Source: Orlajensenia sp037404875 (GTDB taxonomy: Bacteria; Actinomycetota; Actinomycetes; Actinomycetales; Microbacteriaceae). Taken from it: DNA of 64,000 nt. The stretch lies in the NCBI RefSeq assembly GCF_037404875.1, contig NZ_JBBELO010000039.1, positions 1 through 64,000 on the forward strand, read 5' to 3'. The notes under the pieces were generated by a model that was not told where the DNA came from, made no database searches, and worked only from the letters and a program-made list of their open reading frames with translations. Below are positions 17,178 to 25,638 of this stretch, in pieces (the first letter of the stretch is position 1; each line of letters starts with the position of its first letter). A program made the translations under genes and the position numbers.

Positions 17178-19763
17178 GTGACGCCCACCTTGAGGGCGCG
17201 CTTTCGCGCGCCTGGAATCCGACCCCTCCGCCTCAACCGACTTCTCGCCGTCGCCGCGACTGCTGCGACCGCCCTGGTCGCCTCCCTGCTGGTGAGTGAA
17301 CCGGCGAGCGCTGCCGCCCTCCACACCTCAGTGCTCAGCGAGTTCGACACTCCGTCGGAATGGTCGGTCACGACGGGGTCGGGTACGGTGCAACCCGCCG
17401 CCGATCCCGGCGTCTCGACCGCCGCCATCCAGGTCGGCTACGACCTGGGCAAGGGCGATCTGCGCATCGCTCCCTCCGCATCCCCGGAGCAGGGCACGGT
17501 CGCCTATACCGCGCTCAGCGTCTCTGTGCGCGGCGACGGCAGCTACAACACCCTCTACGTGCGCATCAGGGATGCCGCGGGCGAGCAGTTGACCTATCGC
17601 CTGGGCACGCTGAACTCGAAGAACTGGACCACGCTGACGGCCGACCTCACCAAGGCGCCGAGCATCTCGGAACTGGGCGACCACGACGGCATCATCGACG
17701 CCCCCATCTCGCTCGTCGACCTGCGCGTCGCCAGGAATGGCGCCGCATCGGCGACCGGCTCCTTCGCACTGGACCGCCTGCAGCTCACCGACCAGGGCTG
17801 GAGCGCCCCGACGGCCTCGAGCCGACGGGTGTCGCCATCCGTGCCGGGTTCATCGGTCGACCTGGGATTCACCGCGGGCGGAGCGGGCGATTGGTGCCTG
17901 CTGCTGCGGGACCTCTCCGGGCACTCCCGTACCTTCACGGGCTCGGCGAGCGCGCCGGGAAGCGTCGCTGTGCCGTGGAACGGCACGACGAGCGCCGGGG
18001 ACGCGTTCACGGGGAACGTCGCGGGCGTGCTGTCCTACGACCTGACACCGGGCAACGGCATGGATGCCGCGACCGTGAAGGTGAGCTCCCCGTACCTGAC
18101 GGGGGTGAGCGCGCGGCCCGTGGACTCGAACAACGCCTCCCCTGTCGGCGTGAACAGCTTCCTCACCGCAACCGACAGCGCAGCGGCGGCCGACCAGCAG
18201 GCCGCGCTGCTCGAATCCGCCCGGGTGCACTACGCCCGTGAGGAGTTCGACTGGAACCGGCTGGAACCCCGCAAGGGCTCCTATGACTGGTGGAAGTTCG
18301 ACCAGGCCGTGAACCTGCTCACCGCGCGCAACGTCGCCCCCATCGGAAAGCTCGTCTATTCGGCGAAGTGGGCGACATCCTCGCCGGCCGGACCCACGGA
18401 TGCCGCCGCCGCGTACTACCCGCCGGCGAACACGGCGGACTACATCTCCTACGTGAGATCGGTCGTTGCGCGTTACAAGGACCGCGTGCACGTCTGGGAG
18501 GTCTGGAACGAGCCGAACACGACGGACTACTGGCGGTCGGGGGTGAACCCGGCGCGCTACGCCGAGATCCTCAAGGCCTCCTACTCCGCTATCAAGCAGG
18601 TCGATCCGTCGGCAACGGTGCTCGCGGGCTCGCTCGCCGGCTTCGACGTGGCGTTCATGCAGAGCGTCGCAGCCAACGGCGCCGGTGCATCCTATGACGG
18701 CCTCTCGTTCCACACCTTCGTGCGCGACGCCCCCGAAGCGAGCATGCTCCCCACGTGGATCGCAGCAGCGAAGTCCTACGTGGCCTCCTACAACCCCACC
18801 GCGTCGCTCTGGATCACGGAACTCGCGTGGTCGACGTGCACCGACGGCTGCGACGGCGGCGTCGATGAGCAGACGCAGGCGGACTACCTGGCCCGCAGCT
18901 ACCTCATCGCAGCGGCGGAGGGCATCCGCGGAATCTCGTGGTGGGGGATCACCGAGCGCGGAACCGGCACGGGGCGACTCGACAACTACGGACTTGTGAC
19001 GGCTGACGGACGGCAGAAGCCCGCGTATGCGGCCCTCAAGAACATCGGGACCGCCCTCGCCGAGACGACCGCCACACCACTGCCGCCGACGGACGGGGCG
19101 ACGACGGCCTTCGGCGATCTCTCCGCCCTGCCGGATCGCTCGGTCTCCTCGGTCTCTGGATCCGGAGCAGTCAGCGGCGTCAGCCGCCCGGGCGACGGCA
19201 CGCTCACCGTCGGCTACAACTTCGCGGCGGCGAAGGGCGTGGCCGTGAAGGTCAACGCACCGGTCGCGGGCACTCCGACCGCGCTGTCGGTGCAGGTCGC
19301 CGGTGACGGGAGCGGCAGCTCGCTGTACCTGAAATTCACGGATGCCGGCGGTGAGAGCTTCGAAGCCAAGATCGGCAACGTCGGTGTGAAGGGCTGGTCG
19401 CGGGAGACCTTCACGCTGGACGGCGGCGATTCCAACTACACGCACTCGGGCGACGGCGTGATCGACTACCCCATCACAGTGTCGACCGTCTCCGTGTACA
19501 AGGGCCTCCTCGGCGTGAACGCCGGCTCGGTCAGCGTCAAGGCGCTGAGCGCGCATTACGGCTCGGTCGTGCGCGGCATGAACCTCGCCGGCAAGGGGTT
19601 CTCCATCGCCGCGGTCTACGGCCTGACACCCCACGATGCCTCGATCGCGATGACGGGCACGGCAACGGGCGGCGTCGTCGGAGGCCCCTCGATCCCCCTG
19701 CTCGACGGCCGGGCGACGGTCAGGCTGACGCCTTCGGTGCAATATCTGCGCAGCGAGGGCTGA
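17178..19763 (+). CDS. Secreted GH39-like glycoside hydrolase, multidomain
   Basis: 861 residues from a GTG with GGAG 4 bases upstream; signal peptide ends near residue 45 ('EPASA/AAL'). A beta-sandwich domain (about 53-215) comes first, then a FlgD-type Ig-like domain (about 225-312). The TIM-barrel catalytic domain (about 324-620) has the acid/base E445 in 'VWNEPNTTDYW' and the nucleophile E548 in 'WITELAWS'. A second beta-sandwich (about 643-800) resembles the first ('TALSVxVxGDGS...LY'). Probably cleaves an extracellular polysaccharide; the substrate is not readable. It faces away from the GH87-like gene, and a perfect hairpin follows it. Confidence 0.8.
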   Translation: MTPTLRARFRAPGIRPLRLNRLLAVAATAATALVASLLVSEPASAAALHTSVLSEFDTPSEWSVTTGSGTVQPAADPGVSTAAIQVGYDLGKGDLRIAPSASPEQGTVAYTALSVSVRGDGSYNTLYVRIRDAAGEQLTYRLGTLNSKNWTTLTADLTKAPSISELGDHDGIIDAPISLVDLRVARNGAASATGSFALDRLQLTDQGWSAPTASSRRVSPSVPGSSVDLGFTAGGAGDWCLLLRDLSGHSRTFTGSASAPGSVAVPWNGTTSAGDAFTGNVAGVLSYDLTPGNGMDAATVKVSSPYLTGVSARPVDSNNASPVGVNSFLTATDSAAAADQQAALLESARVHYAREEFDWNRLEPRKGSYDWWKFDQAVNLLTARNVAPIGKLVYSAKWATSSPAGPTDAAAAYYPPANTADYISYVRSVVARYKDRVHVWEVWNEPNTTDYWRSGVNPARYAEILKASYSAIKQVDPSATVLAGSLAGFDVAFMQSVAANGAGASYDGLSFHTFVRDAPEASMLPTWIAAAKSYVASYNPTASLWITELAWSTCTDGCDGGVDEQTQADYLARSYLIAAAEGIRGISWWGITERGTGTGRLDNYGLVTADGRQKPAYAALKNIGTALAETTATPLPPTDGATTAFGDLSALPDRSVSSVSGSGAVSGVSRPGDGTLTVGYNFAAAKGVAVKVNAPVAGTPTALSVQVAGDGSGSSLYLKFTDAGGESFEAKIGNVGVKGWSRETFTLDGGDSNYTHSGDGVIDYPITVSTVSVYKGLLGVNAGSVSVKALSAHYGSVVRGMNLAGKGFSIAAVYGLTPHDASIAMTGTATGGVVGGPSIPLLDGRATVRLTPSVQYLRSEG

Positions 19764-19769
19764 AACCGC

Positions 19770-19806
19770 GTGAAGGGCCGCCTGCCGCGCGCAGGCGGCT
19801 CTTCAC
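19770..19806 (+). terminator. Hairpin after the GH39-like gene
   Basis: A 16-bp stem (one G-U pair) around a CGCGC loop starts seven bases after the GH39-like stop codon. There is no U-tract, which is common for actinobacterial terminators. Confidence 0.8.
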
Positions 19807-19896
19807 CGCATCCGGTCGCGCCGGTGGACGCAGCGTCGGCGGGCGTCGGCGCGAGCATCGGATGCCGTGGAACCCGTCGGGGACTACCGTTGAGGC

Positions 19897-21705
<1,809 letters not shown>

Positions 21706-21771
21706 GCGCGCACGGGCGCCGGCGAGGGCGCCGTCTATCATTGAGGGTCCCCTCGAGCCATTGGAGCGCCC

Positions 21772-22566
21772 TTGACGATCACCGCCGCAGCCGACGGATC
21801 CGCGCTGGGGAATCCCGGCCCCGCCGGATGGGCCTGGTACGTCGATGAGCACTCCTGGGCCGCGGGAGGATGGCCGCACGGCACCAACAACATCGGCGAG
21901 CTCACCGCGGTGCTGGAGTTGTTCCGTGCCACGGCGCACCTCGACGACGACCTGCTGATCCTCTGCGACAGCCAGTACGTGATCAACTCGATCACCAAGT
22001 GGATGCCGGGATGGAAGCGCAAGGGCTGGCGCAAGGGCGACGGCAAGCCGGTCATGAATCTCGAACTCATGCAGGACCTCGATGCCGCGATCAGCGGACG
22101 TCGCTACCGCTTCGAGTGGGTGAAGGGCCACGCCGGCCACCCGCTGAACGAGGCCGCCGACGAGCGTGCCCGTGGAGCCGCTGAGGCCTATCAGCGCGGC
22201 ACGCCCGTTCCCTCGGGTCCGGGCTACACCGTGGGCGGCACGGTGCTCTCGACCGCGCGCCCGGAACCGGTGCCGGAAGCCCGCCCGGAACCGCGGGCCG
22301 CTGTCGCGCCGCGCTCGGCGCCGGTGGCCGCTGACGGGACGCGCTCGGCACCGGTGGCCGCTGAACGGACGACGGCGCCGGCTCGCTCGACCGTCTCCCC
22401 CGCACCTGCGGCCGCGGCATCCGCGCACCCGACGCTCTTCGATGCGGCGCCGGAACCACTGCGCGAGCTCACGCTGCGCCTCACCGCCGACCAGTACGCC
22501 CGCCTCGCTCGGCGAGCCGCCGACGAGGGAGTCACGGCCGAGGAGTGGCTGCTCCGCCGGCTCTGA
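21772..22566 (+). CDS. rnhA: Ribonuclease HI with C-terminal RHH-like extension
   Basis: Degrades the RNA strand of RNA-DNA hybrids. TTG start with GGAG about 5 bases upstream. The RNase H domain (1-140) has the catalytic set D8 ('DGSALGNPG'), E43 ('NNIGELTAV'), D66 ('LCDSQYV') and D130 in 'HPLNEAADERAR'. A Pro/Ala/Arg linker with the repeated unit 'SAPVAA' follows, then about 35 residues ('LTLRLTADQYARLARRAADE') that look like a ribbon-helix-helix DNA-binding segment. The family core is about 150 residues, so the extension of over 110 is unusual. A -10-like TATCAT lies at 21736-21741. Confidence 0.92.
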   Translation: MTITAAADGSALGNPGPAGWAWYVDEHSWAAGGWPHGTNNIGELTAVLELFRATAHLDDDLLILCDSQYVINSITKWMPGWKRKGWRKGDGKPVMNLELMQDLDAAISGRRYRFEWVKGHAGHPLNEAADERARGAAEAYQRGTPVPSGPGYTVGGTVLSTARPEPVPEARPEPRAAVAPRSAPVAADGTRSAPVAAERTTAPARSTVSPAPAAAASAHPTLFDAAPEPLRELTLRLTADQYARLARRAADEGVTAEEWLLRRL

Positions 22567-22704
22567 CGGCGGCGCTACGGAGCGCGCGCCGGGCCGGTCA
22601 GCCGCCGCCGGAGGCCTCCGCCGCGCCCAAATGCAGGATCAGCGGCACGACGAGGCCCTGAGCCACTCGCCGTGCCCCTCGTCCTGCAGATTCCCCGCCG
22701 TCAG

Positions 22705-22736
22705 GGCAAAAGAAAACCCCCGGCGAGCCGGGGGTT
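22705..22736 (-). terminator. Intrinsic terminator of the tRNA-Gly-Cys-Val operon
   Basis: On the minus strand a perfect 9-bp stem (AACCCCCGG/CCGGGGGTT) with a CTCG loop is followed by TTCTTTT. It lies seven bases past the encoded CCA of tRNA-Val. Confidence 0.9.
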
Positions 22737-22742
22737 CTGCGT

Positions 22743-22817
22743 TGGTGGGCGATACTGGGATCGAACCAGTGACCTCTTCCGTGTCAGGGAAGCGCGCTAC
22801 CGCTGCGCCAATCGCCC
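22743..22817 (-). tRNA. tRNA-Val (anticodon GAC)
   Basis: Cloverleaf read on the minus strand: acceptor GGGCGAT/ATCGCCC, D-arm GCGCAGCGGTAGCGC, anticodon arm CTTCC-CTGACAC-GGAAG giving anticodon GAC, and T-arm with GGTTCGATCC. The CCA end is encoded. Third gene of a Gly-Cys-Val transcript that ends at the adjacent terminator. Confidence 0.97.
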
Positions 22818-22840
22818 AAGGCTGAAACACAGTATCAGCT

Positions 22841-22914
22841 TGGAGGTGGATACGGGATTCGAACCCGTGTATACGGCTTTGCAGGCCGCTGCCTCGCCTC
22901 TCGGCCAATCCACC
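22841..22914 (-). tRNA. tRNA-Cys (anticodon GCA)
   Basis: Minus-strand cloverleaf with acceptor GGTGGAT/ATCCACC, anticodon loop CTGCAAA (GCA) and T-loop GGTTCGAATCC. U73 and an encoded CCA are present, as expected for tRNA-Cys. Middle gene of the three-tRNA operon. Confidence 0.97.
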
Positions 22915-22939
22915 GTGCGGGTTCACTCCATGTGAAGAG

Positions 22940-22959
22940 GACCGGGCTTTCGCCCGATC
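22940..22959 (-). other. Hairpin between tRNA-Gly and tRNA-Cys
   Basis: On the minus strand an 8-bp stem GATCGGGC/GCCCGGTC (one G-U) is closed by a GAAA tetraloop and followed by CTCTTC. It may be an attenuating terminator or an RNase processing site between the two tRNAs. Confidence 0.55.
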
Positions 22960-22966
22960 CTGTTCG

Positions 22967-23038
22967 AGCGGATGACGAGATTCGAACTCGCGACCCTCAC
23001 CTTGGCAAGGTGATGCGCTACCGCTGCGCCACATCCGC
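22967..23038 (-). tRNA. tRNA-Gly (anticodon GCC)
   Basis: Minus-strand cloverleaf with acceptor GCGGATG/CATCCGC, anticodon loop TTGCCAA (GCC) and T-arm GAGTTCGAATCTC. The CCA end is not encoded. First gene of the three-tRNA operon; its promoter lies 45-73 bases upstream. Confidence 0.97.
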
Positions 23039-23082
23039 ATTGCTTCGCAGTCCGGCTTTCGCCGTTCCGCGGTGCAAGAAAG

Positions 23083-23111
23083 AGACTACCTATTGACGCG
23101 CGCAGTGCCAA
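23083..23111 (-). promoter_or_regulatory. Promoter of the tRNA-Gly-Cys-Val operon
   Basis: On the minus strand TTGGCA (-35, 23106-23111) and TAGTCT (-10, 23083-23088) are separated by exactly 17 bases. The predicted start is near 23076, about 38 bases before mature tRNA-Gly. Confidence 0.75.
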
Positions 23112-23361
23112 ATCCGCGACGGCCGGGCGTGTCCGATCCGGGCTGCCTGGCGAGGATCCTGGCCCTTCACTTCCAAGGACTTGAGCCGGTCTGCAGGACG
23201 GCCCTACGTGAGCGCGTCCTGCACATCGACTCATCTCCTGCAAACCGGATGCCGCGACCCGGCCGCACGCTGCCCAACTCCCCGGCGTGCCGCCTCGATG
23301 TGCATTCGGGTGCCGCCGTCGGCTAGTATCGGTACTCGCTGCTCGAGCAATCGAGCGCGAC
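23112..23361. other. Gene-free stretch between divergent tRNA units
   Basis: No convincing gene. It holds a perfect 9-bp hairpin (arms 23192-23200 and 23215-23223, loop 14 bases) and, nearer the rightward tRNA-Val, a -10-like TAGTAT at 23324-23329 with no good -35. The rest shows nothing I recognise. Confidence 0.5.
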
Positions 23362-23437
23362 GGGCGATTGGCGCAGTTGGTAGCGCGCTTCCTTCACACG
23401 GAAGAGGTCATCAGTTCGAGTCTGGTATCGCCCACCA
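23362..23437 (+). tRNA. tRNA-Val (anticodon CAC)
   Basis: Cloverleaf GGGCGAT/ATCGCCC, anticodon arm CTTCC-TTCACAC-GGAAG (anticodon CAC), T-arm CAGTTCGAGTCTG, encoded CCA. Divergent from the Gly-Cys-Val operon; its 3' end borders a short islet of ORFan genes. Confidence 0.97.
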
Positions 23438-23488
23438 TAAAAAGGCACTGCCTCGTCGGAGGTTTCCGCTTCATACGGGCTGGCCCCT

Positions 23489-23950
23489 TCAAGTCACCCA
23501 CCACTTGACATCGGTGCCGTCGCGTTCGTTGCGCGCTTTCAGTTTGCGTCGCGCACGCACGTGCATGACGACGAAGAGCACGGCAAATACCGGCGAACCG
23601 AGAAAGTACCCGAGGATCTTGCCTCCGTGGAGATGCGGCGGATCGGCGGTGATCGCCGACCAGTGCGTGACGACGAGGACCGTGAGGAAGATCGCAGCCG
23701 CAGTGGAGGCCACAGCCAGCGATTCCTTGTACTCAGCCCGGAGACCGGGGATATCCCGCCGCCTGCGTGTGGGCTGAGCGGAGGGAGCATCGATCGTCGG
23801 CTGCGTGTCGGGCGTCTCCACGTCAAGGGGCTGCCTGCCGACAGGGTGACGAGCAAACGCGCTATCCGACGCCTGATCAGCCGCGGGTGTTCGCAACAGA
23901 TGCTCCTCATGATGGAAGATGTCGTGAGCATAGCGGCCGAAGCAGTACAA
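23489..23950 (-). CDS. Hypothetical protein with two membrane helices
   Basis: The frame runs 153 codons from a TTG at 23950 and stays open a little further upstream, so the start is uncertain. The first 75 residues are polar. Two hydrophobic segments follow ('STAAAIFLTVLVVTHW' and 'LGYFLGSPVFAVLFVVMHV'), then a basic tail 'RARRKLKARNERDG', which suggests both ends are cytoplasmic. No family recognised. A competing frame from 23988 also opens with a plausible start but gives an unnatural Arg/Ser-rich protein. It lies in the less GC-rich islet beside tRNA-Val. Confidence 0.45.
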   Translation of the reverse strand: MYCFGRYAHDIFHHEEHLLRTPAADQASDSAFARHPVGRQPLDVETPDTQPTIDAPSAQPTRRRRDIPGLRAEYKESLAVASTAAAIFLTVLVVTHWSAITADPPHLHGGKILGYFLGSPVFAVLFVVMHVRARRKLKARNERDGTDVKWWVT

Positions 23951-24069
23951 CGCCGACCATCCGAAGCAGTCGTTGTCGTCATTTTCACGTACCGCCCGTC
24001 GTGGTCGGAGTTGTCATGACCCTCGCGCTCGATCGTGGGCCCGGAACCATGGATCGGCGGCTGTGCGGC

Positions 24070-24477
24070 TCAGCTATCTTGGCCTGCGTGGCCGATTCCG
24101 CTGGCAAGATCGGCGATGAACACCTCACCCGGTCGCCGGTCGCTGACTGCATCGACGGCGTCGCCGGCCCCGTCGAACACTTTCACGCAGTACACGCGCG
24201 TTCCGACCTGCAGGACGTGGAGGTTCTCGTGGAGGGTGCACGGGTCACCGGGCTGGACCAGCTTCGCGAAGTCTTGGTGGTGCCAGAGAGTCGGGATCGC
24301 CGGGTCGTCCAGGTATGCCACTGTCGCCGTCTGCCCATCGACGGAGGAGATAACGGCGTCTCGCCAGTGTTCCGGTCGTTCACGGAGCAACCTAGCCTGG
24401 ATGGCGTGGACGTTGTGTCCAGCATGGTAGCTGCTGCAGACACCGGATTCATCGAAGCCGCAGTTGTCGTCGTACAT
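24070..24477 (-). CDS. Hypothetical protein (ORFan)
   Basis: 135 residues from an ATG with GGGAG eight bases upstream. It starts 'MYDDNCGFDESGVCSSYH' and contains 'VDGQTATVAYLDDP' and 'VLQVGTRVYCVKVFDG', short beta-rich stretches that could form a small barrel. Several Cys and His residues cluster in the first 25 positions, so metal binding is possible. I recognise no family. Its base composition looks less GC-rich than the core genes, and with the neighbouring membrane ORF it may be acquired DNA next to tRNA-Val. Confidence 0.55.
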   Translation of the reverse strand: MYDDNCGFDESGVCSSYHAGHNVHAIQARLLRERPEHWRDAVISSVDGQTATVAYLDDPAIPTLWHHQDFAKLVQPGDPCTLHENLHVLQVGTRVYCVKVFDGAGDAVDAVSDRRPGEVFIADLASGIGHAGQDS

Positions 24478-24805
24478 GGAGGTATCTCCCTCTGAAAAGG
24501 GCCCATGGCCCGTCTTACCTTCCGCCGGTCGGCGTCAGGTCGGGTCTTATCCGGGGGGCACCGTGCCGGGGGCGCGGTTGTCGTTCACCCACGCCCGGAT
24601 GCGTGCGGATGAACTCTTGACCTGTCACCAAAGTAGCGCCAGCCTCCGACACTTCAGGCAGATCGCCCCGGCAGGCCGCACCCGGTCGCTACCCTCCGTA
24701 TCGTTCCTGTCCGGACACCCTCGGGCCGTGGCATCCCGAAATCGTGACCCCAGACGTCACGGGCACAGGCTGTAGCGTGTGAGGCAACGAGCATTGGAGA
24801 CACGG
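24478..24805. other. Gene-free stretch upstream of the small acidic protein
   Basis: About 330 bases between two divergent genes. No ORF with a start and a natural-looking product was found. A -10-like TAGCGT at 24773-24778 may serve the rightward gene at 24806, but no matching -35 was seen. Confidence 0.4.
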
Positions 24806-24976
24806 ATGAGCGACTTCATCGATCCGCGCATGGAACCCCTCGACGCCGACCGCAGCGGCGGCCGACCGCTGTACGACGTCGATGACGAGTACCGCACCGA
24901 GCCGGTCGACGACGACGAGCAGCTCGCCGAGGACGGCGTCACGCAAGAGGGCGACCAGGAGGACGACACCGTCTGA
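24806..24976 (+). CDS. Small acidic hypothetical protein, 56 residues
   Basis: ATG with GGAG six bases upstream. The product is strongly acidic ('DPRMEPLDADRSGG', 'YDVDDEYRTEPVDDDEQLAE', 'EGDQEDDTV') with no hydrophobic segment, so it is probably disordered and cytosolic. I recognise similar short acidic proteins in this bacterial family but no function. It is convergent with the PemK/MazF-like gene, 11 bases away. Confidence 0.7.
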   Translation: MSDFIDPRMEPLDADRSGGRPLYDVDDEYRTEPVDDDEQLAEDGVTQEGDQEDDTV

Positions 24977-24987
24977 GGGCTTGAGCG

Positions 24988-25497
24988 CTACCGCCAGCCG
25001 TGCCGGGCGCGCAGGGCGTCGACGAGCCGGGCATAGCGGTCGCGATCGAGACTGGCGGCCTCCCGCCGCACTCCCCCGGCCCGCACGCGGAAGACGCGAT
25101 CCAGGATGGCCCAGCTCGGGCGGCCCTCGGCGTCCCACGCACCGGCTCCGAGCGGGAGATAGTCCCGCGACTCGTGGGGCTTGCTCGTCAGCTGGACGGC
25201 GAGGAAGGTGCCTCCACCTTCTGCGGCGACGATGACGACGGGCCGGTCCTTCCCGCGCCCATCGCGTTCCTCGTACGGCACCCAGGTCCAGACGACCTCA
25301 CCGGGATCGGGCAGCCCATCGGGTGTCGGCGCGTAGCTCAGGCGCACCCCGCGCAGCCTCGCCGGGTCGATCTCGACGGTGGCGGATGCGCCCGACTGAC
25401 CCACGGAGGGCGTGCCGACACGTGTAGTGACCGGCGCCGCCGTGGGAGCGGCACGCCGGCCGAACAGCGAACGCATGATGTTCCGGAGCCTCGACAC
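24988..25497 (-). CDS. PemK/MazF family toxin-like protein, no partner
   Basis: 169 residues. The C-terminal 115 match the PemK/MazF fold: 'GEVVWTWVPYEE' at the start of the barrel, 'GKDRPVVIVA', 'LAVQLTSKPH', and 'SWAILDRVFRVR' near the end. MazF toxins cut RNA. The N-terminal ~50 residues are a basic, low-complexity extension not usual for MazF. No antitoxin-sized gene lies directly up- or downstream, so a classical toxin-antitoxin pair is doubtful; it may be a standalone regulator as in many Actinobacteria. Confidence 0.7.
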   Translation of the reverse strand: MSRLRNIMRSLFGRRAAPTAAPVTTRVGTPSVGQSGASATVEIDPARLRGVRLSYAPTPDGLPDPGEVVWTWVPYEERDGRGKDRPVVIVAAEGGGTFLAVQLTSKPHESRDYLPLGAGAWDAEGRPSWAILDRVFRVRAGGVRREAASLDRDRYARLVDALRARHGWR

Positions 25498-25575
25498 TCT
25501 GGCACCCTATGGCATCCCTCGAACACCCCGGCGAACAACGACCCCGGCCAACAACTGCCGTCGAATACCGGGCGC

Positions 25576-25608
25576 ACGAAAAGGGCGGCGAGGTCTCCCT
25601 CGCCGCCC
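25576..25608 (-). terminator. Intrinsic terminator after amt
   Basis: A perfect 11-bp stem (GGGCGGCGAGG/CCTCGCCGCCC, 25583-25593 and 25598-25608) with a four-base loop is followed on the minus strand by TTTTCGTG. It lies about 30 bases past the amt stop. Confidence 0.9.
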
Positions 25609-25638
25609 CGAGCCGTCCGGTTCCTGACGGCGCTCGCG

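Noticed and set aside
23539..23988. Alternative leftward frame overlapping the two-helix membrane ORF
   Set aside because: It has a plausible start but becomes Arg/Ser-rich without hydrophobic segments; the other frame gives clear membrane helices and a natural tail.
24547..24624. Possible Lsr2-like C-terminal remnant on the minus strand
   Set aside because: About 25 codons reading 'SSSARIRAWVNDNRAPG' before a stop, with an in-frame stop just upstream and no start codon of quality; too short and too weak to call a pseudogene.
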